The notes under the pieces were generated by a model. That model was not told where the DNA came from. It saw only the letters and a program-made list of their open reading frames with translations, and did no database searches. Below are positions 1 to 8,566 of a stretch of 64,000 nucleotides of DNA, piece by piece (the stretch's first letter is position 1; each line of letters begins with the position of its first letter). Both the position numbers and the translations under genes were made by a program. This stretch comes from Clostridiaceae bacterium (lineage in GTDB: Bacteria; Bacillota; Clostridia; DSM-8532), in assembly GCA_012728095.1 (NCBI GenBank), contig JAAYFU010000031.1, forward strand, positions 20,821 through 84,820, read 5' to 3'.

Positions 1-468
1 TTTTTTCCCGCTTCCGCAGGGGCACGGGTCGTTCCTTCCCACCTTTGTTCTGACCGCGCGATGATCCTCGTTATACTGTTTTCTTATAGACGCGCGTTCC
101 TCGGCTGTCAACAAATCGTTCCATTCCTCAAGCCCATACAGCCAATGGGCCTTCGCAGCAAGCATGTTATAGTAGAGCTTATAGAGGATTATTGCTTTGT
201 CGATTTCGCTTTCTTCTGTCAAAGTTTCCAGATCCAGTTTACTGTCAAGACTTGTATTAATACCATCCAGAAACCCCATAAAGGTAACGGTGTCCATATC
301 ATATTCTTTTGCCAGCTCGTCTATCCTTCCTGTCAGGCTGGTGGTTCCTGTTGAGAGAATTTTTTTATAGGCTTGTTTTTCTTTTTCCAGGTAATTTTCA
401 ATAAATTCCTGGTTTTCTTTTGTATATTGATTTTCCAGTTTCTCCTGCCAAACTTTAAATAAACTCAT
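1..468 (-). CDS. SEC-C motif-containing protein, 3' end beyond the window (partial)
   Basis: Minus-strand frame from ATG at 466-468 reads MSLFKVWQEKLENQYTKENQEF... and ends at the window edge in GRNDPCPCGSGKK, a textbook SEC-C zinc motif. Absent from the ORF track because it runs off the edge. Confidence 0.88.
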   Translation of the reverse strand, partial: MSLFKVWQEKLENQYTKENQEFIENYLEKEKQAYKKILSTGTTSLTGRIDELAKEYDMDTVTFMGFLDGINTSLDSKLDLETLTEESEIDKAIILYKLYYNMLAAKAHWLYGLEEWNDLLTAEERASIRKQYNEDHRAVRTKVGRNDPCPCGSGKK

Positions 469-515
469 TGCATTCTCCTCCAATAGTATACACTTTTGCC
501 CCTTAAAATGTCTCA

Positions 516-2210
516 TTACATTTTTTCCGGCGCATCTATTTTTATCAGTTCAAGTATGTTTTTTATCACAATCCTGGTACAATCCACAAGTATAATCCTG
601 GCATTCATCAGTTCCTCGTCCTCGCCCATGACCCGGCAGGCATTATAAAAACTGTGGAAATGCGCCGCAACATCCATAACATAACGCGTTAAGCGGCTTG
701 GCTCCAGGCTTTTGGCCGAAAGAACTATCTCTTCGGGATATTCCGAAAGCTTCCGTATAAGCTCAATCTCTTCTTTTTCTTTCAATAATGTGAGATTTAC
801 AGAATCAACAGGTTTCGGCTCTATTCCTTCTTCCTTAAGTTTTTTAAGAAGGCTGCAAATACGGGCATGGGCATATTGTACATAGAATACGGGATTATCA
901 TTTGACTGTTTGACAGCCAAATCCAAATCGAAATCCAAATGGCTCCCGGCAGTTTTAAGATTAAAGAAGAAACGGGCGGCGTCCCTGCCGACTTCTTCAA
1001 GCAGATCCTCCAGTGAGATGGCTTTCCCTGTTCTTTTTGACATACGTGCCAGCTCACCGTTACGGTAAAGCCTTACCAACTGGAACAGGACAACCTCCAG
1101 CCTGTCCTTGCTAATGCCGAAAGGCTCCATTGCCGCCTTCATTCTTGCAACATGCCCATGATGGTCCGCGCCCCATAAATCTATGGCCCAGTCAAAACCG
1201 CGGGTTATGAATTTATTGTAGTGATAAGCTATATCGGCTGCCATATATGTGGCGACCCCATTGTTCCTTACCAGGACCTCGTCTTTTTCAAGTCCGAGCT
1301 TTTCTCCGTTTAACCAGATTGCCCCGTCTTTTTCCAATGTATAGCCTTTCTCGGTAAGATAATCAATGGCTTTCTTAACCGCTCCGCTTTCATGCAATGA
1401 CTTTTCCGAAAACCAGACATCATAGGTAATTCCGTAAGCTTCCAGGGTTTCACGAATTTTCTTTATGTTTTTTGGAAGGGCATAATCCACCAGTGCTTTT
1501 CGTCTCTCCTCCGGTGATTTATTAAGAAGGATATCCCCGTATTCTTCATAATAGGATTTGGCATGCTCTATTATATCTTCACCGTGATACCCGTCTTCAG
1601 GAAATTCCACCTTATCTTCTCCCAGTACTATTTGAAGATAACGAGCCTCCAGCGATATGCCGAATTTTTCGATCTGGTTGCCGGCATCATTTATATAGAA
1701 CTCTTTTGTAACATCATAACCTGCTTTCTTCAGCACGCTGGCCAGGCAATCTCCCAGGGCGCCGCCCCTGGCATTGCCCATATGAAGAGGTCCGGTGGGA
1801 TTGGCGCTTACATATTCCACGTTTACCTTGATTCCTTTTCCTAAATCTACCTCTCCGTACTTATCCCTTTTTTCCTGGATAATACGCAACGCGTCATAGA
1901 GCCAGTCTTTTTTCAGGTAAAAATTTAAGAATCCCGGTCCTGCGACTTCTGTTCTTTCAATATATGTTCCGGAAAAATCAAACTCGGAGACTAAAAGTTC
2001 AGCTATCTTTCTCGGAGGCATCTTAGCCTGTTTGGAAACCTGCATTGCAATATTTGTAGAGAAGTCTCCAAAGCTTCGTTCACGCGGAATTTCAATAAAT
2101 ATATCCTCAATTTGGATATTGGGCAGACTTCCTTTCTTTTCACACGCAACGAATGCTTCTTTAACAACCTTAAAGATCTGCTCCCGTATTTTGTCAAAGA
2201 TATTGTTCAT
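516..2210 (-). CDS. argS: Arginyl-tRNA synthetase
   Basis: Class I signature (NPTGPLHMGNARGGALGD) and KMSK-like motif (ARMSKRTGKAISLEDLL). Start set at internal MNNIFDK. Confidence 0.97.
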   Translation of the reverse strand: MNNIFDKIREQIFKVVKEAFVACEKKGSLPNIQIEDIFIEIPRERSFGDFSTNIAMQVSKQAKMPPRKIAELLVSEFDFSGTYIERTEVAGPGFLNFYLKKDWLYDALRIIQEKRDKYGEVDLGKGIKVNVEYVSANPTGPLHMGNARGGALGDCLASVLKKAGYDVTKEFYINDAGNQIEKFGISLEARYLQIVLGEDKVEFPEDGYHGEDIIEHAKSYYEEYGDILLNKSPEERRKALVDYALPKNIKKIRETLEAYGITYDVWFSEKSLHESGAVKKAIDYLTEKGYTLEKDGAIWLNGEKLGLEKDEVLVRNNGVATYMAADIAYHYNKFITRGFDWAIDLWGADHHGHVARMKAAMEPFGISKDRLEVVLFQLVRLYRNGELARMSKRTGKAISLEDLLEEVGRDAARFFFNLKTAGSHLDFDLDLAVKQSNDNPVFYVQYAHARICSLLKKLKEEGIEPKPVDSVNLTLLKEKEEIELIRKLSEYPEEIVLSAKSLEPSRLTRYVMDVAAHFHSFYNACRVMGEDEELMNARIILVDCTRIVIKNILELIKIDAPEKM

Positions 2211-2242
2211 TGTCCAAAACCCCATTCCGTTTTCCTGCGTAA

Positions 2243-2671
2243 TTAATTTTTTCGTTCACTGACGCTTACATAAAGCCTGTTTCTTCCGCCATATGAACGA
2301 TTATATTCAAGTATATAATCAACCTTGATGTCACCGCCGGATTCACTTAAGTTGACATCTACATTTTTTGCCGTTATACCCAGCATGACACTTCCGTATT
2401 TAGTATTATAGTCTGAAAGATGAGTTTTACCTTTTTCAAAAAACATCGTAGTATCAACATTACCGTGTCTTGTAAGCGTCACCGAGTTTTTGCTGACCCT
2501 CAGCGTTGTGGTGGTACCGTCAAGACCGGTAATTTCACTCTCTTTATAACTTATAACATAGTCATCGTTTTCCTTATAGAGAATCCCTTCGGTGACAAAG
2601 CACATACTGTCGGATTCTCCGGAAGAATCATCCATTATGCTGTTGACTGTAATTAAAACCTGTTTTTCCAC
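2243..2671 (-). CDS. DUF1934 (YwiB-like) beta-barrel protein
   Basis: 142 aa with the DUF1934-type pattern (TEGILYKENDDYVISYKESEITGLDGTTTTLRV); directly upstream of argS as in many Firmicutes. Confidence 0.8.
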   Translation of the reverse strand: MEKQVLITVNSIMDDSSGESDSMCFVTEGILYKENDDYVISYKESEITGLDGTTTTLRVSKNSVTLTRHGNVDTTMFFEKGKTHLSDYNTKYGSVMLGITAKNVDVNLSESGGDIKVDYILEYNRSYGGRNRLYVSVSERKN

Positions 2672-2673
2672 GT

Positions 2674-3798
2674 TTACTTCCTTTCATATGAGCGTGTTTT
2701 TTGGCGGTAATTTTCAAGTGCCAATTCAATAAGTCTCGTTATCAGCTCCGTATAAGGAATGCCGCTGGCCTCCCACAGCTTTGAGTACATACTGATATCG
2801 GTAAAGCCCGGCATTGTATTTATCTCATTTAATACCACTCTACCCGATTCTTCAACAAAAAAGTCCACTCGTGAAAGCCCTGAGCAGCCTAATGCCTTAA
2901 AAGCTTTAACGGCATACTCTCTTACCTGCTCCATTATACTCGGCTCAATGTCGGCAGGAATTATTGTAACTGATTTGCCGTCGATATATTTGGCATTATA
3001 GTCATAAAACTCATTGCTGGGAAGGATTTCTCCAACCGTTGACGCTATAGGGTTATCATTGCCTAAAACTGCGCATTCCACTTCTCTTCCCTTAATAAAT
3101 TCTTCAATTAGAATTTTGGCGTCATATTCGGCGGCGTATTGAAGAGCTGACATTAGGTCATCAGGTCTTTTTACCTTACTTACACCTACTGATGAACCGG
3201 CATTGGCAGGCTTTACAAAACACGGCCAACCGAACTTTTCAGTAACTTTGCCCAGAATATCTTCAATTTTTTCATTAATTTCGGATCTCATTACTACTAT
3301 ATAATCAGCCTGGGGAATACCGGCATTGGCAAAAACCAATTTGGAAAAAGCTTTATCCATACCGGCGGCTGATGCCAATATATTGCATCCAACATACGGG
3401 ACATCTGCAAGCTGAAGCAGGCCCTGCACCGAACCGTCCTCGCCGTTTGGACCGTGGAGAACGGGAAACACAACATCAACCGTTTCGCCGCTATTATCCT
3501 TGTCATCATAATTAATCAGCGCCCTTAAAGTTGGAACATTTTCGATATAACGGCTTAATAAACCTGCGTTTTTTCTTTCCCGGAGCTGTCTCCGGGCTAT
3601 TTCCTCCCACTGTCCTGAACCTATTAAGCTGATATCTCCTTCATATTTAAGCCATTCGCCTTTTTTTGTTATTCCTATAGTCTGTATTTCAAAACGACTC
3701 CTGTCAATATTCTCAAGAACGCATTGGGCAGATATTCTTGAAACTTCATGTTCCGAGGACTGACCTCCGAACAGAACGGTTATTCTTATTTTACTCAC
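2674..3798 (-). CDS. ddl: D-alanine--D-alanine ligase (GTG start)
   Basis: LFGGQSSEHEVS, HGPNGEDGSVQGLLQL, FVKPANAGSSVGVSKV, NEINTMPGFT. DNA start reads GTGAGTAAAATAAGA behind a GGAGG. Confidence 0.97.
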   Translation of the reverse strand: MSKIRITVLFGGQSSEHEVSRISAQCVLENIDRSRFEIQTIGITKKGEWLKYEGDISLIGSGQWEEIARRQLRERKNAGLLSRYIENVPTLRALINYDDKDNSGETVDVVFPVLHGPNGEDGSVQGLLQLADVPYVGCNILASAAGMDKAFSKLVFANAGIPQADYIVVMRSEINEKIEDILGKVTEKFGWPCFVKPANAGSSVGVSKVKRPDDLMSALQYAAEYDAKILIEEFIKGREVECAVLGNDNPIASTVGEILPSNEFYDYNAKYIDGKSVTIIPADIEPSIMEQVREYAVKAFKALGCSGLSRVDFFVEESGRVVLNEINTMPGFTDISMYSKLWEASGIPYTELITRLIELALENYRQKTRSYERK

Positions 3799-3904
3799 TT
3801 TATAACCTCCACGAATGGTTACAAGGGGAGTATTTATGCTCCCCTAAATATGGTTTTGATTAACACCTTACTTCTTCCAATAAATTATACTTTACCCTCC
3901 TGCA

Positions 3905-4594
3905 TCATTCAAGCGGATCTTCTTCTTCCGGGCTTTCAAGAATTATACTTTCGTCAATGTTCCCTACAGGTGAAAGGCCGTTGTCTTCAGGCAGCACCAA
4001 ACCTACTTCTTTATTTACGACAGCATCGTTCCTAGGAAAGTCGCTGTTTAATGTAACATTGTCTTTAAAATTCTTAGTCGTCTTACCGTTTATCGTGATT
4101 TTAACCCTTTCAATTTCCTTCATTTCGGTAAGAGTGTTGACAATTGAATAAATTGTAAGTTCGGCAAGAGTTTTCCCACCTGGGTGGTTCTCTATAAATT
4201 CTTTGGTAAAGTCAACAGTGGCAATCCTATCGGCAATTGTAACCGGACTTCGTAAAGAAGTACCTTCAGGAATAAGAGGAGTAAGCCCTTCTGCTTTCGG
4301 CCCCTTTATCAGCTCTTTAACCAAAACTGAAGCTAGCGTTTCGGCGCCCTTTTTCGCTTCCTTGATGTCAACATAACGTATCTCCTTTATCAGTTTGGTT
4401 TGCTGCTCATCACCAAAATATAGGATCACCGGCACCTTTTCGTTGAGTACGGCCGCTTCTTCTTCGTCAATGGACAGGCTGCTTGCAGGTGTCAGATCCT
4501 CTTCAATATTTTCTTTACTGGTTTCAGTCGAGCCACAGGAACACATCATAAGTGTCAAAACCATTATAACAGCTATAACTCTGAATTTTTTCAT
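3905..4594 (-). CDS. Lipoprotein with GerMN domain
   Basis: Lipobox MVLTLMMCSCG; GerMN-like core (VKELIKGPKAEGLTPLIPEGTSLRSPVTIADRIATVDFTKEF). Confidence 0.85.
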   Translation of the reverse strand: MKKFRVIAVIMVLTLMMCSCGSTETSKENIEEDLTPASSLSIDEEEAAVLNEKVPVILYFGDEQQTKLIKEIRYVDIKEAKKGAETLASVLVKELIKGPKAEGLTPLIPEGTSLRSPVTIADRIATVDFTKEFIENHPGGKTLAELTIYSIVNTLTEMKEIERVKITINGKTTKNFKDNVTLNSDFPRNDAVVNKEVGLVLPEDNGLSPVGNIDESIILESPEEEDPLE

Positions 4595-4778
4595 AATGCA
4601 CACCTCATGTCTGAATCCATTTTTATGTTTATGAACGGAAATAACCTTTTATTCTCTCAATATTCTATTATTGTTTTTTTACGTTTCTCTTTACAAAACA
4701 AAGCTATTGATGTAATATTATACATAATTTAGCATATTACAACCTTTTTCAACCATTTGTGAAACGGGAGAAATTGCC

Positions 4779-4994
4779 ATGAATAACAGGTTAAACAGGG
4801 AGAAAATCAGAGAACTCATGAATAGCCGTTATATGGGCAACTATAACAGATTCAGCAGGGAACTTGGAGTAGATCCGGCGCATCTATACAGATTCTTAAA
4901 TACAGGCATAGGCGGCGGGAAAAAAATAATTTTCAGTTTAATGAATTACTGTGAAAGAAATAATCTGGATTACAAAAAATTCATTGATTTATAG
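4779..4994 (+). CDS. Small HTH (XRE-like) protein
   Basis: 71 aa; NRFSRELGVDPAHLYRFLNTGIGGGKKII looks like a helix-turn-helix. Confidence 0.6.
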   Translation: MNNRLNREKIRELMNSRYMGNYNRFSRELGVDPAHLYRFLNTGIGGGKKIIFSLMNYCERNNLDYKKFIDL

Positions 4995-5218
4995 CCGTTT
5001 TTATTGCAATTTGCTCCTGACATGTTGCACTAAACAGAAAAAATAATTTAATAATTTTTTGTTGTTTTTATGCTTATATAAAGAATTTTAATTGTTTATA
5101 ATGAACACGTGAAGAGCAAAGGATAAGAAAAACCCATAGCAAATAATGAAGGCAATAACGAAAAAATAAAACGCAGCAATTAACGTAGTTAGATATACCC
5201 CTTTATTATCCCCTTTTA

Positions 5219-5248
5219 TTCGCTCCTTTTGGAGCGGCGCATTTTTTT
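5219..5248 (+). terminator. Intrinsic terminator downstream of the small HTH gene
   Basis: CGCTCC-TTTT-GGAGCG followed by GCGCATTTTTTT. Confidence 0.7.
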
Positions 5249-5277
5249 AATTTATATAGATTCCTCCTTTATTACGG

Positions 5278-5303
5278 AAAAGACGGATTTTCATCCGTCT
5301 TTT
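5278..5303. terminator. Bidirectional terminator at the end of the flavoprotein gene
   Basis: AAAAGACGGATtttcATCCGTCTTTTTTC inverted repeat with T-tract. Confidence 0.75.
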
Positions 5304-6178
5304 TTCGTTTCTCTGACATAATCGATTATTTGTCTTGAAGCAATGGCCCCCTGCCCCACGGCGACCGCAATCTGTTTAAACACTCCTGTACAGTCTCCTG
5401 CGGCAAACAAGCCGGGAATATTGGTCTCCATTTTATCATTTACAATAATGTTTTTTCCCTCCATGGCAATACCCATTTTAAGCGCAAAACTGGAGGATGA
5501 AGCGCTTCCATAGGCTATGAAAAGACCGTCTGTTTTTTCTCTGCTGCCGTCTTCAAAAATTATCTCTTCGATTCTTTCGTTTCCCTGAAATTCCTTGATT
5601 TTTAACGTATTAATCCTGAATTTATCAAGGCTCGTTTTAAGGCTTTCTGAAACCATTAAAGGCATGTTATTTGTATATAAGGTTATATCCTGGGTAAACG
5701 CCGTTAGCTCCTTTGCCTCATGAACAGCGTAATCGGTATATCCCAGGACTCCGACTTTTTTATTGCGGAAGAAAAAACCATCGCATGTGGTACAGTAGCT
5801 TATGCCGTTTCCTTCAAACCGCTTAAGGTTTTTAATGGGCACCGTAACAACCGGAGCCCCTGTTGCAATCAGTACGGTTGTTGCCTCATATTCGCCGTTC
5901 ACTCCGGTTACTTTAAAAATTTCGGTTTTCTCAATATCAACCACTTCATCTTCGATGATTTCGGCTCCAAGCCTGAGAGCCTGGGCCACTCCTGTTTCCA
6001 TCAGTTCTTTTCCGCTGACAGGTTCTGCAAATCCATAGTAATTTTCTATTTTATCAGCCTTTAACAGCATGCTGTCAGATTTCCCGATAACCAATGTCCT
6101 TAAATTAGCTCTGGTGGTATAAATAGCACAAGATATCCCTGCAGGCCCTTTCCCGATAACTATAACATCGTATATCAT
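5291..6178 (-). CDS. Thioredoxin reductase-like FAD protein, likely not NADPH-dependent
   Basis: FAD motif GKGPAGISCAIYTTRA, redox motif CTTCDG, C-terminal FAAGDCTG. The NADPH-binding segment is degenerate (VGVLGYTDYAVHEAKEL). Confidence 0.9.
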   Translation of the reverse strand: MIYDVIVIGKGPAGISCAIYTTRANLRTLVIGKSDSMLLKADKIENYYGFAEPVSGKELMETGVAQALRLGAEIIEDEVVDIEKTEIFKVTGVNGEYEATTVLIATGAPVVTVPIKNLKRFEGNGISYCTTCDGFFFRNKKVGVLGYTDYAVHEAKELTAFTQDITLYTNNMPLMVSESLKTSLDKFRINTLKIKEFQGNERIEEIIFEDGSREKTDGLFIAYGSASSSSFALKMGIAMEGKNIIVNDKMETNIPGLFAAGDCTGVFKQIAVAVGQGAIASRQIIDYVRETKKDG

Positions 6179-6264
6179 CACTTTATCCTCCCTTCTGGTC
6201 TTTACCTAATTATTACCCATTATAACAAAAGAATATTAATATTATTTTAAATCTTCCTCCCACG

Positions 6265-6370
6265 GGCCGCTCATATATTTCAATCATGTAACCGCTCAGC
6301 GGTCTTTCCTCTGAAGAGAATCGGCTTATCTCAATGAGAAACCTTGTGCCCGCATATCAATGTAATCCTG
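6265..6370 (+). repeat. Dispersed ~108-bp repeat (family 3), copy 1
   Basis: ggccgctcatatatttcaatcatg...atcggcttatctcaatgag...tgtaatcctg; about 80% identical by eye to the reverse complement of 52024-52132. Confidence 0.75.
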
Positions 6371-6391
6371 TGCGAAGCGCAGTAACTATAA

Positions 6392-6555
6392 TGTCATTCT
6401 GAACGAGCGAAGCGAAGTGAAGAATCTTTTATTGTTAACACATAAGATCCTTCGCTAACGCTCAGGATGACCGTTTGGTCAGATTCTTCGCTTACGCTCA
6501 GAATGACATGGGAGGTGTTATCCTGAGCGAAGTGTAAGCGGAGCTGAAAGATCTT
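6392..6555. repeat. Dispersed palindromic repeat (family 1, TCATYCTGARCG type), multi-unit copy
   Basis: gtcattctgaacgagcgaagcgaagtgaagaatctt...aagatccttcgctaacgctcaggatgac and further half-units; near-identical arrangement at 35036-35149. Confidence 0.85.
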
Positions 6556-6585
6556 AGTCAATAATTAATTGTCATTTTTGATTTT

Positions 6586-7587
6586 TTACGGACGGCAGTT
6601 GGGACAGGGAAAATATCCTTCGGCGGCTGTTTCGTACGCGTTGGAAAAATAAGCTATACTGTCCCGGTTGAATCCGGGATCCGAAACAACGGTGTTTTGT
6701 AGAAATTCACAATCACTTCTGCAATAATATAAGATCCCCTGGTAAGTATAGCCGGTTAAAGGGGCTCTTCTTATGACTCTTGCTCCCCCGAGGGCATAAT
6801 GCTTATAGTTCTTGCCGGTAAGGACAGGAAAGCCCTGGGCATAAACTATGATACCCTCGTCGGTAAGAGCTCTTTTCCAGTCCGCATCATCTATTGACGG
6901 AAATTCCAGTTTAACCGAGAAGCTTTTCCCCAATGTCCATTGGTTATAATAATCCATATATGCCATGATTTTTTCTTCAACAGAGTTTTTAACTGCCGCT
7001 AAGCGTAGATTCTCAAAGGTCTGTTTATCTTTAAAGTAAGAGATTTCTTCTTCAAATTCGCTGTAATCGCCTTCTCTAAGGGTCTGGTCAGCAATATCAA
7101 AAATATAGATTTTATTCTCAAGAGTATAACGAATGATAAATCTGTCGGATAAAACTTCTCCGATATAGTGCTGCATGGGGAACCATACATGTTTAATCTC
7201 GTTTTGCCCGTTTATGTTTTTATATTCATCGAGGGCATATAATGTAAACCCTTCACTTTCAAGAAAAACCAGGACCGGTATGCAGGCATCCACCCTCGCC
7301 ATTAATGACTGATTGCCCTTCGCGTTAAAGGAATGGTATACAGTGTCAAAAAAAACTTCAGCGGCAAGCTGCTTGGCTTCTGTAAATCTTACGTTACCTG
7401 CATATGTAAGCCCCGTTCCTTTGTTTGACAGGATGAATGCGGCATCGACGGCTGCATTGTCGATTATATTGTCATAGTAATATCTTAATTTATTATCCTG
7501 TATCGCCGTTTCAGTTTCCTGGGCACTTATGAAAATGAAGGGAGAAATGATAATTACAAACATGATTGCGAAACTAGTAAGCTTCAT
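6586..7587 (-). CDS. Secreted protein at the end of the Tad-like operon
   Basis: N-terminal signal-like MKLTSFAIMFVIIISPFIFISAQE; C-terminus ends CPNCRP. Confidence 0.65.
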   Translation of the reverse strand: MKLTSFAIMFVIIISPFIFISAQETETAIQDNKLRYYYDNIIDNAAVDAAFILSNKGTGLTYAGNVRFTEAKQLAAEVFFDTVYHSFNAKGNQSLMARVDACIPVLVFLESEGFTLYALDEYKNINGQNEIKHVWFPMQHYIGEVLSDRFIIRYTLENKIYIFDIADQTLREGDYSEFEEEISYFKDKQTFENLRLAAVKNSVEEKIMAYMDYYNQWTLGKSFSVKLEFPSIDDADWKRALTDEGIIVYAQGFPVLTGKNYKHYALGGARVIRRAPLTGYTYQGILYYCRSDCEFLQNTVVSDPGFNRDSIAYFSNAYETAAEGYFPCPNCRP

Positions 7588-8128
7588 TTCTAACCATTCC
7601 TCCCGCGCGAACAAATATGGCAGGGTAATCAGTATTCCTGAACAGTATCATGTCCCGAACCGCTGTTGCCATTGTTTTACCCTTGTTTTGTACTTCGACA
7701 AAAAAAAGATCTCCCATACTCATATCATAGCGCCGGGATTTATCATGTGCCGGCAGCGTCGGATTATCCGGGTACAGGACACCCAAAATGTCATTTTCAC
7801 CATATTTTATATGGGTTATCTCATATTCGCCGGTGAAGCTTAAATTGCCGTTAATCTGTTTATATATCGGATTAACCGACCTTTTTATATGTGAAAGTCT
7901 GATTGTATAAGTGTTTCCCGTTGAGTTGACACGATTTGTGAATTCCATGTACATATCGGGTGTTATATACCCTGTGTCCCTGCAGGCATCAACGAACCTG
8001 TTACATTCTGCCAGAACGACATTGTAGGCGATATCATCCTGCCTGTCCAGGACAGTCATCAACGGAAAAAGAAACATTAATACAGCGCATAATAAAAACG
8101 CTAACACATTCCAGAAAGCTCTGTCCAT
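7574..8128 (-). CDS. Tad-like pseudopilin/minor component with N-terminal TM
   Basis: MDRAFWNVLAFLLCAVLMFLFPLMTVLDRQDDIAYNVVLAECNRFVDACRDTGYITPDMYMEF; one TM near the N-terminus, in the Tad operon. Confidence 0.6.
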   Translation of the reverse strand: MDRAFWNVLAFLLCAVLMFLFPLMTVLDRQDDIAYNVVLAECNRFVDACRDTGYITPDMYMEFTNRVNSTGNTYTIRLSHIKRSVNPIYKQINGNLSFTGEYEITHIKYGENDILGVLYPDNPTLPAHDKSRRYDMSMGDLFFVEVQNKGKTMATAVRDMILFRNTDYPAIFVRAGGMVRNEAY

Positions 8129-8141
8129 GCCTCCTCCTTTG

Positions 8142-8564
8142 CTATCGCAAGATATATTTGACTTTTATTATTCGTCCCGAATTGTCCTTATCAAACTCAA
8201 TGTCATAGAATAAAGCATGGTTTACATCCGATATTTCAACATTGGCCGCATCTCTTCCGCAAATACATATTTCTGCATTGCTCTGGTACGAGGATTCAAT
8301 TGAATCGGAATACAACCTGAGCACTTCACTGTTTTTCACAAGTCTTTTGGCTTCCAGAAGCTGATGTATTACCTCTGTCCCTTTTATTGGATATTCTCCT
8401 TTTCCTCCGGTTACGGCAACCATCCTGTCATCGTTAATAAGCGCACTGCTTTGGGCAATATAATCCCGGTAATTGTTATAATCAGAAAAGTAAAACGTTA
8501 AAGCCAATCCAAGCAGAACGACTGCCAGATCCAGGTATAATACTCTTTCAATATTACCGCTCAT
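8142..8564 (-). CDS. Small membrane-anchored protein of the Tad-like operon
   Basis: N-terminal TM (VLYLDLAVVLLGLALTFYF) and extracytoplasmic-type remainder; operonic position. Confidence 0.6.
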   Translation of the reverse strand: MSGNIERVLYLDLAVVLLGLALTFYFSDYNNYRDYIAQSSALINDDRMVAVTGGKGEYPIKGTEVIHQLLEAKRLVKNSEVLRLYSDSIESSYQSNAEICICGRDAANVEISDVNHALFYDIEFDKDNSGRIIKVKYILR

Positions 8565-8566
8565 AA

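Noticed and set aside
5000-5290. 6S RNA or known riboswitch in the gap after the HTH gene
   Set aside because: No recognisable 6S bubble or riboswitch core; kept only as a low-confidence sRNA candidate.
6392-6555. CRISPR array possibility for the repeated units
   Set aside because: Units are inverted, irregularly spaced, variable and dispersed at several loci; no cas genes are present.
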